Below are positions 56,281-64,000 of a DNA stretch of 64,000 nt, one piece after another. The stretch lies in the NCBI RefSeq assembly GCF_014803385.1, contig NZ_JACYFC010000004.1, positions 248,001 to 312,000 on the forward strand, read 5' to 3'. Positions within the stretch are counted from its first letter, which is position 1. Every line of letters begins with the position of its first letter. Position numbers and translations under genes: made by a program. The notes beneath the pieces are model-generated. The model ran no database searches. It had not been told where the DNA came from and was given only the letters and a program-made list of their open reading frames with translations. This stretch comes from Marinomonas colpomeniae (GTDB lineage: Bacteria > Pseudomonadota > Gammaproteobacteria > Pseudomonadales > Marinomonadaceae).

Positions 56281-57671
56281 TAAGCTTTGCTCCTACGTAC
56301 CACGTTAAATTCGCGACATTCAACGAACTTATGTACATCCAAATACTCGTTGGTAAAGTGTATTTCAAAGATATTTTCTAATGTTTTGGCACTAACGCCA
56401 AGAGAACCGATATAACGTAAATGATCGAAACAAACAAAATCCTCAACGGATTCAATGGTAAATTCTAAGATGTGTTTACTTGTATGTGAGCCCATTTGTT
56501 TATCTAAATAACTTTGCATCTTAGGTAACGTAACTTGTCTCGCTTCGTGGAAGCGTCGTTGCTGATCGCGCATTTTTATCGCGTCAGCAGATACTTCTGA
56601 TGGTGTCATTACTCGTGGTGGCGGTGGCTCACGTCGTTTGGTTGGTTGGGCCGCGGATGCAACCCCTACAAAACGAGCACCTACAATGTTCTTTAATATC
56701 GGCGGCTTTTCGAATTTCGCGATGTCAGAAATAATACCAGCGATCTTATTGGCCATACCAGGTCGTGAGCTATCCATATAACGTGCAGTATCCGCTGCAC
56801 GTTTTTCTAGACGATAACGATATTCATCTATTCGCTCTAGTCGCTGTTCAATATTACTAAATGTCTGAATAATATCACGGCAGTCTTTCTCAACCATGGC
56901 CTCAGCTTCAGCCATAGTAATTAGCTGTTGATCAACATAGCATTGAGCAACTTCAGCCATTGTTTCTGGGTTGGATAAAAAGTCTTGAGTAAGTTCTAGA
57001 ATTTGACGGCGAAAACGGAATGGATTGTTACTGGTTTTAATTGTTTTATAGTCAGCAATTAAAATACCTTCTACAAATAAGTCAAAAAAACCTGCCACAA
57101 TAACTTTAGGGTCTCGGCTGGCAAAGAGCTCTCTCTGTAAACTCCTAATGCCTAATAATATTTGGTTTAGATGGGCTGAAAAATCCCGCGAGGCTTCTGC
57201 AGATTGACGCAGTGTTACACCACGCTCTTTAGGGTGCTTAGCAACAGCTTCTAAGTTACTAAGAATACTTAACACGGTTGCGCCATAATTACGCTTACCG
57301 TGGCGACTAATTTCTACTAGTGAACGAAGCAACATAGAGATTTGGGGGGTCATTAGAACGCTGACACGATAAAGCTCTTGTTCTTCAACTAGCCAGCCTG
57401 TATTGACCAATCGGTGATAAATACGAAGTGCGTAATCATGAATTGTTTTTGGTGAATCAAATGATTCTTTTTGCTCATCATGCCAAGCAAAGGTATCAAC
57501 TTTGTGAAGTGTATCTTCAATTGACTCAATAATGGTTGATTTATCTTTTATAGGGTCTTCTGCGTGATCATAAAAAACATCCGCTAGATCATTCAATACT
57601 GCTTCAATTAGTGCCCTATTTGAGCCGCTTAATGCCTGAAATATTTCATCAGGAAGATGTTTAAATAACAT
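56280..57671 (-). CDS. mksF: Condensin kleisin subunit MksF / JetA
   Basis: 463 aa, of the JetA (DUF5716) type. Helical N-domain (MLFKHLPDEIFQALSG), a middle helical region and a C-terminal winged-helix-like part that joins the SMC heads. Proline-rich joint RREPPPPRVMTPSEV at about 350. Last codon overlaps the start of jetB. First gene of the condensin group; the cbiX gene precedes 38 bp upstream. Confidence 0.86.
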   Translation of the reverse strand: MLFKHLPDEIFQALSGSNRALIEAVLNDLADVFYDHAEDPIKDKSTIIESIEDTLHKVDTFAWHDEQKESFDSPKTIHDYALRIYHRLVNTGWLVEEQELYRVSVLMTPQISMLLRSLVEISRHGKRNYGATVLSILSNLEAVAKHPKERGVTLRQSAEASRDFSAHLNQILLGIRSLQRELFASRDPKVIVAGFFDLFVEGILIADYKTIKTSNNPFRFRRQILELTQDFLSNPETMAEVAQCYVDQQLITMAEAEAMVEKDCRDIIQTFSNIEQRLERIDEYRYRLEKRAADTARYMDSSRPGMANKIAGIISDIAKFEKPPILKNIVGARFVGVASAAQPTKRREPPPPRVMTPSEVSADAIKMRDQQRRFHEARQVTLPKMQSYLDKQMGSHTSKHILEFTIESVEDFVCFDHLRYIGSLGVSAKTLENIFEIHFTNEYLDVHKFVECREFNVVRRSKA

Positions 57672-57709
57672 TAATTCGACTCCATGAATCAGCTAAAAAT
57701 AACGTCATA

Positions 57710-58117
57710 CTAAGCTTTACCTAAATGATGAGCGATTGCTACTTGCATGGCGTTTTTTACTAATGCGTCTTCTCCAATGGGAGGCAATAGTTCAATTTTT
57801 AAATCACTTCTTTGTAGGGCTTTTATTTGCTCAGGTACATCATGCCTCAAATGGCGACCAACCGCTAAAAAAAGTGGCAGCACAGCGACTTTTTTCACAT
57901 CACTGTTAAGTGATGCAATAGCATCTTCTAAGGTTGGTGATGTTAATTCCATATAAGCCAAGCTCGAATTTGCCACACCATAAGTTTGGCTGACTTCTGA
58001 ATACAATGATTCGAACGGCTGTTTCCAAAGAGGATCTGGACTTCCATGTGCAAGAAGTATGATGTGATCGTATTCTTTGCGTAGCATTTTGATACCTAAT
58101 GTTTCTTGATCCCCCAT
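57710..58117 (-). CDS. Sirohydrochlorin chelatase-like protein (CbiX/SirB)
   Basis: About 135 aa. LAHGSPDPLWKQPFE and the later VLPLFLAVGRHLRHDVP carry the two metal-binding histidines of the small CbiX-type chelatases, which insert cobalt or iron in sirohydrochlorin (Fe for siroheme or Co for cobalamin). ATG 58117 (MGDQETLG) has AGGATG at usable distance; the ATG at 58126 and that at 58087 are alternatives. It runs in the same direction as jetA 38 bp beyond. Confidence 0.82.
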   Translation of the reverse strand: MGDQETLGIKMLRKEYDHIILLAHGSPDPLWKQPFESLYSEVSQTYGVANSSLAYMELTSPTLEDAIASLNSDVKKVAVLPLFLAVGRHLRHDVPEQIKALQRSDLKIELLPPIGEDALVKNAMQVAIAHHLGKA

Positions 58118-58283
58118 TTTAGCCATCCTATTTGAGAAAAAGAAGGTGCAGATTGAAAAACCTGCAAAACTTCTAATCTTATAGGTAAAAAATTAACTAA
58201 TATCTTAAATATAAGAACTTATTGATCTTATTTCGTTTTTTATGCGTATAAATAAATGATTGCAATAAATGGAGTACTAACAA

Positions 58284-59171
58284 ATGAAAGTCTTACTATC
58301 TGGTGCAACAGGGTTCATTGGTCGTTATTTACTTGATGAGCTGTTGAAAAACGATCATAAGATTTATGCAATAGTAAGAAAATTCAATTTATCACTGGAC
58401 TCGCGTGTAGAACAAATTAACCTTTCCTCTTTAAACACCCTTGATGAAACCTTCGATGTGTTTATCAATTTAGCGGGTGAAAATATAGCAAGCAAACCCT
58501 GGAGTGAAAAACGCAAAACAGCTTTATATGAAAGCCGTATTGGTTTAACTGATCAAATTAGGCGTAATCTAATGAACCCGCCGAAACGAGTTATTTCAAT
58601 GTCAGCTGTGGGTTATTACGGAGTAGCAAGAGAAGGTGTTTTTAATGAAAATACCTTACATAAAGCAGGCTTTGCGCATGAATTATGCGACGCATGGGAA
58701 AAAACAGCGATGTTGTTTCCTGACCCTCAGGCGGTAGTTATATTTCGTTTAGGTGTTGTACTTGGTGTTGGTGGAGCCCTAGATAAAATGCGACTGCCAT
58801 TTAAACTCGGCTTAGGTGGACCTCTTACAGATGGGAAACAATGGTTTTCTTGGATTCATATTAATGACGTGATAAATGCTATTGTATCTGCAATGGCTGA
58901 CAAATCTTATGAGGGAGTTTACAACCTTGTTGCTCCAGAGTTTATTGATCAGAAAACCTTTGCAAAGTATTATGCTAAATCACTAAACCGCTCAGCAATA
59001 TTGCCGACACCTAGATGGGTTCTTAATTTGATCTTTGGTGAAATGGCTACTTTATTAACTGAAGGTCCAAAAATCACACCTTCACGACTACAAGAAAAGA
59101 ACTTTGAGTTTGAGTATAAAGACTTAAAGGCGGCATTATTTGATATTGAAGAGAAGCATCAGCTTCGTTAA
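58284..59171 (+). CDS. TIGR01777 family NAD-dependent epimerase/dehydratase (YfcH-like)
   Basis: 295 aa. The GATGFIGRYLLDELL Rossmann motif, the YYG (SAVGYYGVAREG) segment with catalytic Tyr-x-x-x-Lys-like pattern replaced in this subfamily, and the late WVLNLIFGEMATLLTEG segment. The family, related to plant SulA/cell division inhibitors and E. coli YfcH, has an unclear role. Its stop overlaps the converging zinc-ribbon gene by 4 nt. Confidence 0.88.
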   Translation: MKVLLSGATGFIGRYLLDELLKNDHKIYAIVRKFNLSLDSRVEQINLSSLNTLDETFDVFINLAGENIASKPWSEKRKTALYESRIGLTDQIRRNLMNPPKRVISMSAVGYYGVAREGVFNENTLHKAGFAHELCDAWEKTAMLFPDPQAVVIFRLGVVLGVGGALDKMRLPFKLGLGGPLTDGKQWFSWIHINDVINAIVSAMADKSYEGVYNLVAPEFIDQKTFAKYYAKSLNRSAILPTPRWVLNLIFGEMATLLTEGPKITPSRLQEKNFEFEYKDLKAALFDIEEKHQLR

Positions 59172-59680
59172 CGTTTCTTTCTCAATACAGGCAAACCCTT
59201 TTCATCATTTAATGTGTTGGTACATTTGGGATAGGTAATGCATCCCCAGAAATATCCATTTTTACTCTTCTTTCTGACTAAATAGTGCCCGCAAGACCTA
59301 CATGGGTATTTTTTTGTTTCAGATGGGATGCCACTATCATCTTGAACGGTCACTTTGCAATCTGGATAATTCGAACACCCCCAAAATACGTTATCCTTGA
59401 ATGTTTTCTTCCTGAGTGGTGATTGACAAGCAGGACAGAGATAGCGCTTTGCCCTCACAGGCTTCCCTTCTTCATTATTTGCGGTGTAATCGCAACTGGG
59501 ATAGGACTCACAACCCCAAAATGAGCCATTAGCACCTTTCTTCAAAACCAATAAACTTTCACATTTCGGGCACCGGTAACGAACTTTAGCGGATGTAATG
59601 TGAGCATCACCTTGATCTAGGAACTCTTGTTCCCAGTTAGAGACAGAGTGAGTGTGTGTTTTAATGTCTTTCTCTGTCAC
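59168..59680 (-). CDS. Topoisomerase-type C4 zinc-ribbon protein
   Basis: 170 aa made of three topoisomerase I C-terminal type C4 zinc ribbons: CPKC...FWGCESYPSC, CPACQSPL...FWGCSNYPDC, CRSCGHYL...FWGCITYPKC, each about 40 residues. No catalytic topoisomerase domain. Such proteins probably bind single-stranded DNA; YrdD of E. coli is a relative. The N-terminal 30 residues lack known motifs. Confidence 0.9.
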   Translation of the reverse strand: MTEKDIKTHTHSVSNWEQEFLDQGDAHITSAKVRYRCPKCESLLVLKKGANGSFWGCESYPSCDYTANNEEGKPVRAKRYLCPACQSPLRKKTFKDNVFWGCSNYPDCKVTVQDDSGIPSETKKYPCRSCGHYLVRKKSKNGYFWGCITYPKCTNTLNDEKGLPVLRKKR

Positions 59681-59759
59681 GAGTCTTACTCTTTAATATC
59701 ATTAAGTAGGCATTTAAAATGTTCTGGTTTTTAGTAAAACATACCACTCTCTTTTAATG

Positions 59760-60095
59760 CTAGCTTTCATCTCCAACAAAATCGCGGATTTTCGAAACGC
59801 CCTTTTTAGCGCCATCAGAAGTGGCTGCGCCGAGTTCTTTCATATTATCCCAAATAGTCTGCCCAGTTTCTTTTGCTCCTTGAGATATCTTACCGCCTAT
59901 CTCAGAACTATTTTCACCAATTTCTGCTGCTTTATCTGATGCGCTAGACACTATTTCAGAGGTTGTTGTTTTGGTTTTTTCCCAGAGCTCAACTGCGCCA
60001 TTTTTGGCCTTATCAAGTGAGCTTTCATCAGCTTGAGCAAAAGTAGATATAAAAATAAGCAAACCTACCATTACCATAGTTTGTAGGTGTTTCAT
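59760..60095 (-). CDS. Small secreted LEA-like helical protein
   Basis: 111 aa. Signal peptide (MKHLQTMVMVGLLIFISTFAQA) then an entirely helical, Ala/Lys/Glu-rich amphipathic chain with 11-residue repeats (for example KAAEIGENSSEI, KGAKETGQTIWD) like late-embryogenesis or apolipoprotein-type proteins. Its start overlaps the HAD gene end by 4 nt (ATGA). Function unknown; desiccation or membrane interaction is imaginable from repeat type. Confidence 0.6.
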   Translation of the reverse strand: MKHLQTMVMVGLLIFISTFAQADESSLDKAKNGAVELWEKTKTTTSEIVSSASDKAAEIGENSSEIGGKISQGAKETGQTIWDNMKELGAATSDGAKKGVSKIRDFVGDES

Positions 60096-60832
60096 GATAC
60101 TGCCTTAACTTCATTTGTAGGGCTTTTTTCTAACCAAGCTATCACTTCAGATATGTCAGCTAAAGATTCTAGTTGCGGGTAGTTAAGTAACACATCATCA
60201 GCAACCTCTTCATGAGCCCAAGTACTGTGATACGGCACATGAAGCGCATGAGCACCAACATCTAAAACAGGCAATATGTCTGATTTCATAGAATTCCCAA
60301 CCATAAGGAAATTCTTTGCTGATAATTTATGTCTTTGAATAATTTGTTCATATGTATTGGCGTTTTTATCACTGACGATTTCAATCGCGTCAAAATAATC
60401 GGCTATACCAGAGCGTGCCAATTTACTTTCCTGATCTAACAAATCACCTTTCGTTATGACAAAAAGTTGAAACTGCCCTTTTAAACCAGATAAGACTTTT
60501 TCAACATTTGGTAATAACTCAACTGGTGATGACAGCATGCATTTAGAAAGCTGTATTATTTCATGTATTTCACTTCCAGTTACCCTGCCTTCTGTTAGTG
60601 TGATGGCCGTTTCTATCATTGAAAGCGTAAAACCTTTGATACCATAACCAAAGTTTTCTAAATTTCCGACTTGAACATCGTTTAGATGGGCGCGTATGTA
60701 GGCTTCATCATGATATGGAAGAAGTAAATTAATAAACTGATCTTGAGCATGAATGAAAATTTCTTCGTTGCGCCACAGAGTATCGTCAGCGTCAAAAGCG
60801 ATGGTTTTAATATGTGTATTGTTGTATGTCAT
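60092..60832 (-). CDS. HAD-family hydrolase
   Basis: 246 aa, HAD subfamily IA. Motif I AFDADDTLWRNEEIF, motif II FVITKGDLLDQ, and motif IV MVGNSMKSDILPVL. Alpha-helical cap. It lies 1 bp after hemH and overlaps the small secreted gene, so it is in the same transcript. The specific substrate is not apparent; phosphoglycolate or nucleotide phosphatases are alike. Confidence 0.83.
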   Translation of the reverse strand: MTYNNTHIKTIAFDADDTLWRNEEIFIHAQDQFINLLLPYHDEAYIRAHLNDVQVGNLENFGYGIKGFTLSMIETAITLTEGRVTGSEIHEIIQLSKCMLSSPVELLPNVEKVLSGLKGQFQLFVITKGDLLDQESKLARSGIADYFDAIEIVSDKNANTYEQIIQRHKLSAKNFLMVGNSMKSDILPVLDVGAHALHVPYHSTWAHEEVADDVLLNYPQLESLADISEVIAWLEKSPTNEVKAVS

Positions 60833-60833
60833 T

Positions 60834-61826
60834 TTACGTCCATTGCTTGGTGTTTTGTTCGATCAGGCTAATATAGAGCTCAATTTGATCAGAAGAATCA
60901 TTTAGAGCTGGAATATAATCAAAGGATTTACCGCCATTATTTTTAAACTCATCACCTAATTCTAATGTAACTTCTTCAAGCGTTTCTATGCAATCAATTG
61001 AAAATGCTGGACTAATAACATTAATTTTATCAATCCCCATAGATGGCAGTGCTTTTAAAGTCGCATCTGCATATGGTTTTAGCCACTCTTCTCGACCAAA
61101 GCGAGATTGATATACATGGGTCCATTCACTGTCTTCTAATGCTAACTCATCCGCTACTAGTCTACTTGTCGCTTCACAACGGCGAGCATATGGGTCGCCA
61201 TTCGTTACATATCGCTTTGGAATTCCATGATAAGACAGCACTAAGTGTCGTCGTTCGCCTTGTTTAGCCCACTGTACTTTTACGGAGTTGGCAAGTGCTT
61301 TGATATACAGAGGGTGATCAGCATAATCGTGTAATAACTGGAGCGAAGGCCAGTGCGGGCAGTTCTTAAGTGATTGCATAAAACGATCATACGCAGCAGC
61401 TGTTGTTGTTGCAGAAAACTGAGGGTACATCGGTATAACTAATATATTTTCAACACCTTGCTCTCGCAGTTTATTTGCTGCAACTTCCACGCTTGGATTG
61501 CCATAAGTCATTGCTAATTCAACAGGTATCGCCGTTCCTGTTTTCTTATGTAAAGCAATCTTTAAACTGTCTTTTAATCGTTCACTGAGAACAAGTAGAG
61601 GAGATCCCTCATCCATCCATACTTGTTGATATACCTTAGCTACTTTAGGTGGTCGCAATGTCAATATAACTAAGTTTAGAATTGGCTTCCAAATCAAAGG
61701 ATTAAGATCAACAACCCGACGATCCGAAAGAAACTCTTTAAGGAAACGGCGTACATCTGGTGTATTAGGGGCATCAGGTGTACCTAAGTTAATCATTAAT
61801 ACACCGTAATTACTCATGCTTTTCAT
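60834..61826 (-). CDS. hemH: Ferrochelatase
   Basis: Inserts ferrous iron into protoporphyrin IX to make heme. 330 aa; VLMINLGTPDAP at the start, the active histidine in LVLSYHGIPKRYV and the glutamate in SPAFSIDCIETLEE are all present. AAGGT supports the ATG at 61826; an internal ATG at 61817 is the alternative. HemN at 43 kb uses the same pathway. Confidence 0.96.
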   Translation of the reverse strand: MKSMSNYGVLMINLGTPDAPNTPDVRRFLKEFLSDRRVVDLNPLIWKPILNLVILTLRPPKVAKVYQQVWMDEGSPLLVLSERLKDSLKIALHKKTGTAIPVELAMTYGNPSVEVAANKLREQGVENILVIPMYPQFSATTTAAAYDRFMQSLKNCPHWPSLQLLHDYADHPLYIKALANSVKVQWAKQGERRHLVLSYHGIPKRYVTNGDPYARRCEATSRLVADELALEDSEWTHVYQSRFGREEWLKPYADATLKALPSMGIDKINVISPAFSIDCIETLEEVTLELGDEFKNNGGKSFDYIPALNDSSDQIELYISLIEQNTKQWT

Positions 61827-61957
61827 GCAATACCTTTTAAAATCTTGTGTTTAGGCAACTTTCTAAGTAATGAAATAATGCCTGAGTCACTTTTTAAATA
61901 TATGTTCATTATAGGCTATCTAATTGGGGTTAAATGTTTAAAAAACAAGTACAAATA

Positions 61958-62773
61958 TCAAACCCATAATCTAATCAAAGTGCAGAAAATGAAGGTGACA
62001 TAACTGACAGACAAAACTGTATTGTCTAGTGTGTTATTTGCTCTGTTACGGCACAACCAGCAAAATAAACCATGACTTAGGGCTAAAATCATTAACGAAG
62101 GTAGGTGCATTGAACCCGCAAACGTCAAACTATTTAGTTTAGAAAGAATAGAATAATCAAAAGCTTGAGCTGGATAGATAAAACCAACCATAGCGGCAAT
62201 GGAGGCAAAGACAATCAATCCATTAACAGTACCCTCTTTTTTCTTCAATTCAGTATTGCAGGTAATAAGAAGGCTTTCGCTTAATGTTCGTCCACCACTG
62301 CCAGATAGAAGTGAAATAGTGCCAACCAGTAAACCAATAGGTAAACACATCCATTTTTTGATGCTAATTACAGGTACGCTTATAAACTTCAATGTCATCA
62401 CAATATTAAGTATCGAAACAAGCGCGATCAAAGAAAATGTCACTTTAAAAAGTGAAAAACTAATCAAAGAAAGTAATTGAGCACCAATAATCCCTCCCAT
62501 TACGACACCAGGAGCAAAATTAACAAGACGTTGAAAGTCTACCTCACCTCTTTTCATCGATTGAATCCACAAATATAGATGAGCAGGGATGAAAGCAATT
62601 AAACAAGTAGACACGACTGGGAGCACCACATCATTAAGAGGCAAGTTAAAAAATGGGAGGAAAAAAAAGAATGCAGGAATGGCAATAAGCGCAGGCGAAA
62701 TTTTTATAAGAGTACTAATGGTTCCAGTACCTGCCCCAACAAGTATTAACAAAAAAATCAATTCGCTCGGCAT
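61958..62773 (-). CDS. TauE/SafE-family membrane permease
   Basis: 271 aa, 8 predicted transmembrane helices; TauE/SafE family (sulfite or organosulfonate export, anion transport). Repeat motifs GAGTGTISTLI near the start and GLLVGTISLLSGSGGRTLSES in the middle are the family hallmarks. No sulfur metabolism gene adjoins it. Confidence 0.88.
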   Translation of the reverse strand: MPSELIFLLILVGAGTGTISTLIKISPALIAIPAFFFFLPFFNLPLNDVVLPVVSTCLIAFIPAHLYLWIQSMKRGEVDFQRLVNFAPGVVMGGIIGAQLLSLISFSLFKVTFSLIALVSILNIVMTLKFISVPVISIKKWMCLPIGLLVGTISLLSGSGGRTLSESLLITCNTELKKKEGTVNGLIVFASIAAMVGFIYPAQAFDYSILSKLNSLTFAGSMHLPSLMILALSHGLFCWLCRNRANNTLDNTVLSVSYVTFIFCTLIRLWV

Positions 62774-62842
62774 AAGAAAAACATCAATACTATCTAGAGG
62801 TCGCTAATGTATGTTTATATCAGCATAAGGTTAAAAACAAAA

Positions 62843-62868
62843 AAGCAGACTGACGCCTGCTTCTCTTA
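62843..62868 (-). terminator. Terminator after cheV
   Basis: On the minus strand AAGCAGGC-GTCA-GTCTGCTT then TTTTG; one G-U pair. Confidence 0.78.
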
Positions 62869-62884
62869 TAGATTATTGAGCTGC

Positions 62885-63820
62885 TTATTCGCGATAGACA
62901 ACACTACGCATTCTATCTTGAATTAGTGTAGCAAGTTTGTCTGGTTGGAACTTGGATAGAAAATCATCACAACCAACTTTCTGAACCATGGCCTTGTTAA
63001 AGCTGCCACTTAGAGAGGTATGCAGAACAATGTGCAAGTCTTTAAGTCTGGAATCTTCTCGAATTTCTTTTGTAAGACGATAACCATCCATTTCCGGCAT
63101 TTCAGCATCTGTAATCACCATAAGAAGCTTTTCAGGAACGTTTTCACCTTCAGCAGCCCACTTCTTGAGTCTTTCTAGACCTTTTTTACCGTTAGTTTCT
63201 TCATGAACCTCTATGCCCAGAAAGTCTAATGTGGAACGACACTGAGCACGGGCAACCGAAGAGTCATCGATAATCAATACTTCTAAACCCTTAGCAAGAG
63301 ATAATAGATCTTTATCTATTACATCATCACTAATGTTGCCATCATAAGGTGAAATTTCAGCCAACACTTTTTCCACATCAATAATTTCAACAATACGATC
63401 ATTCACTCTAGTAATTGCCGTTAAATAGTGCTGACGGCCTGCGCCATTTGGCGGTGGTAAAATTTCATTCCAGTTCATATTAATAATACGATCGACATCA
63501 GCAACCATAAAACCTTGAACGGTATTGTTATATTCAGTAACGATCAAGTTAGAAGGTTTAGTTCTGTCTATCGGCTTCATTCCGACAGATTCAGACAAAT
63601 CAATAACAGGAATCGTTCGACCTCTAAAGTGTGTAACACCAGCAACTGATGGGTGTCTATGAGGCATTAAATTCAATCTTGGAAGTTGCACTACCTCTTG
63701 AACTTTAAAAACGTTGATTGCAAACATTTGCATCCCACCAAGGCGGAACATAAGAAGCTCTAAACGATTCTCACCTACCAATTTAGTTCTTTGGTCTACG
63801 GCTTCTAACATGCTTGCCAT
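62885..63820 (-). CDS. cheV: Chemotaxis coupling protein CheV
   Basis: CheW-like domain (residues about 15-155) fused to a REC receiver domain (180-305, phosphoacceptor Asp238 in VITDAEMPEMDG). It couples chemoreceptors to CheA and may adapt signalling through phosphorylation. 311 aa. It is followed by its own terminator. No other che genes lie in the window. Confidence 0.93.
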   Translation of the reverse strand: MASMLEAVDQRTKLVGENRLELLMFRLGGMQMFAINVFKVQEVVQLPRLNLMPHRHPSVAGVTHFRGRTIPVIDLSESVGMKPIDRTKPSNLIVTEYNNTVQGFMVADVDRIINMNWNEILPPPNGAGRQHYLTAITRVNDRIVEIIDVEKVLAEISPYDGNISDDVIDKDLLSLAKGLEVLIIDDSSVARAQCRSTLDFLGIEVHEETNGKKGLERLKKWAAEGENVPEKLLMVITDAEMPEMDGYRLTKEIREDSRLKDLHIVLHTSLSGSFNKAMVQKVGCDDFLSKFQPDKLATLIQDRMRSVVYRE

Positions 63821-63934
63821 ATAGCTACTCCAAACATTTTCTAATTAATGTATTAATCTATTATAACCATGATATTGCATTCAGCTAAGTGTTACAGTAT
63901 TTTTTTGTGACCAGTCTTCTTCTAAGGATGTTGA

Positions 63935-64000
63935 ATGAAGAACAATGACATACTGTTTTGCCGTGAAACAGTTGTAAATAGCCTCTCTCAAACAATGGCT
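63935..64000 (+). CDS. Start of a gene running off the window end (possible EAL-HDOD protein)
   Basis: Open from an ATG at 63935 to the end, 22 codons. AAGGATG lies 7-8 bp upstream. The peptide DILFCRETVVNSLSQTMA has the spacing of the conserved N-terminal LLARQPI-N8-AYELL motif of EAL/HDOD (YuxH-type) proteins, a tentative likeness. Divergent to cheV. Confidence 0.35.
   Translation, partial: MKNNDILFCRETVVNSLSQTMA

Noticed and set aside
52210..57671. Complete four-gene Wadjet plasmid-defence system
   Set aside because: The gene after jetC encodes BolA; no JetD-type nuclease lies on either side within the window.

Overview
The window is a stretch of ordinary chromosome from an AT-rich gammaproteobacterium. 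The gene content and protein character (EF-P hydroxylase EpmC, PdxB, Anr/Fnr-type regulator next to hemN, CheV, YcgR-like PilZ protein, UPF0149, GH42 beta-galactosidase, MksBEF/JetABC condensin) fit a marine member of the Oceanospirillales, most like Marinomonas; this assignment is an inference without a database search. There is no integrase, transposase, phage gene, CRISPR array or rRNA.

Layout. 1-3.2 kb: the end of a sugar-use locus (5'-truncated GH42 enzyme, then a sugar ABC binding protein). 3.2-7.2 kb: leuA divergent from an Lrp/AsnC regulator, ribA, and a stand-alone LPD1-like HExxH protein. 7.2-8.5 kb: an unrecognised two-membrane-segment protein. 8.6-14.8 kb: the glycine/one-carbon locus, glyA-gcvH-gcvP on the minus strand and gcvT on the plus strand, separated by 371 bp that carry two matching palindromes. 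15-19.2 kb: epmC-pdxB-PilZ gene, htpX, and a YajG-like lipoprotein. 19.28-20.23 kb: seven tRNA genes (4 Glu, 3 Gly) containing a 293-bp tandem duplication. 20.2-24.5 kb: pabC-mltG-tmk-holB-tatD. 24.6-33.6 kb: Lon-like protease, cytochrome b562-like protein, small unknowns, YaiI, type II NADH dehydrogenase, an MFS transporter and a membrane diguanylate cyclase. 33.7-39.1 kb (minus): yjjG, yjjX, aroC, prmB, S49 peptidase, HAD phosphatase. 39.1-42.9 kb: MaoC hydratase, adhP, a secreted orphan, a CBS protein, tusA, an alpha/beta hydrolase. 43-45.8 kb: hemN-fnr(anr)-apt with FNR-type sites. 45.8-50.4 kb: yfaZ, ttcA, sprT, recQ and a UPF0149 gene. 50.4-58.1 kb: a tight minus-strand run cbiX / jetA-jetB-jetC (mksF-E-B) / bolA / STAS / response regulator-PP2C phosphatase. 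58.2-64 kb: yfcH, a three-ribbon zinc protein, a LEA-like secreted protein, HAD, hemH, a TauE/SafE permease, cheV and the first 22 codons of another gene.

How the parts work together. glyA, gcvTHP, pabC and ribA serve folate/one-carbon and cofactor supply. hemN and adhP with the nearby Fnr/Anr suggest oxygen-responsive control. The HsbR/HsbA-like pair, diguanylate cyclase, PilZ protein and cheV are signalling and motility elements. The most unusual points are the JetABC/MksBEF condensin without an adjacent nuclease JetD and packed with a partner-switching module, the twin palindromes in the glycine locus, and the tRNA array with a discriminator-base change. No clearly novel system was found; most of the window is housekeeping.
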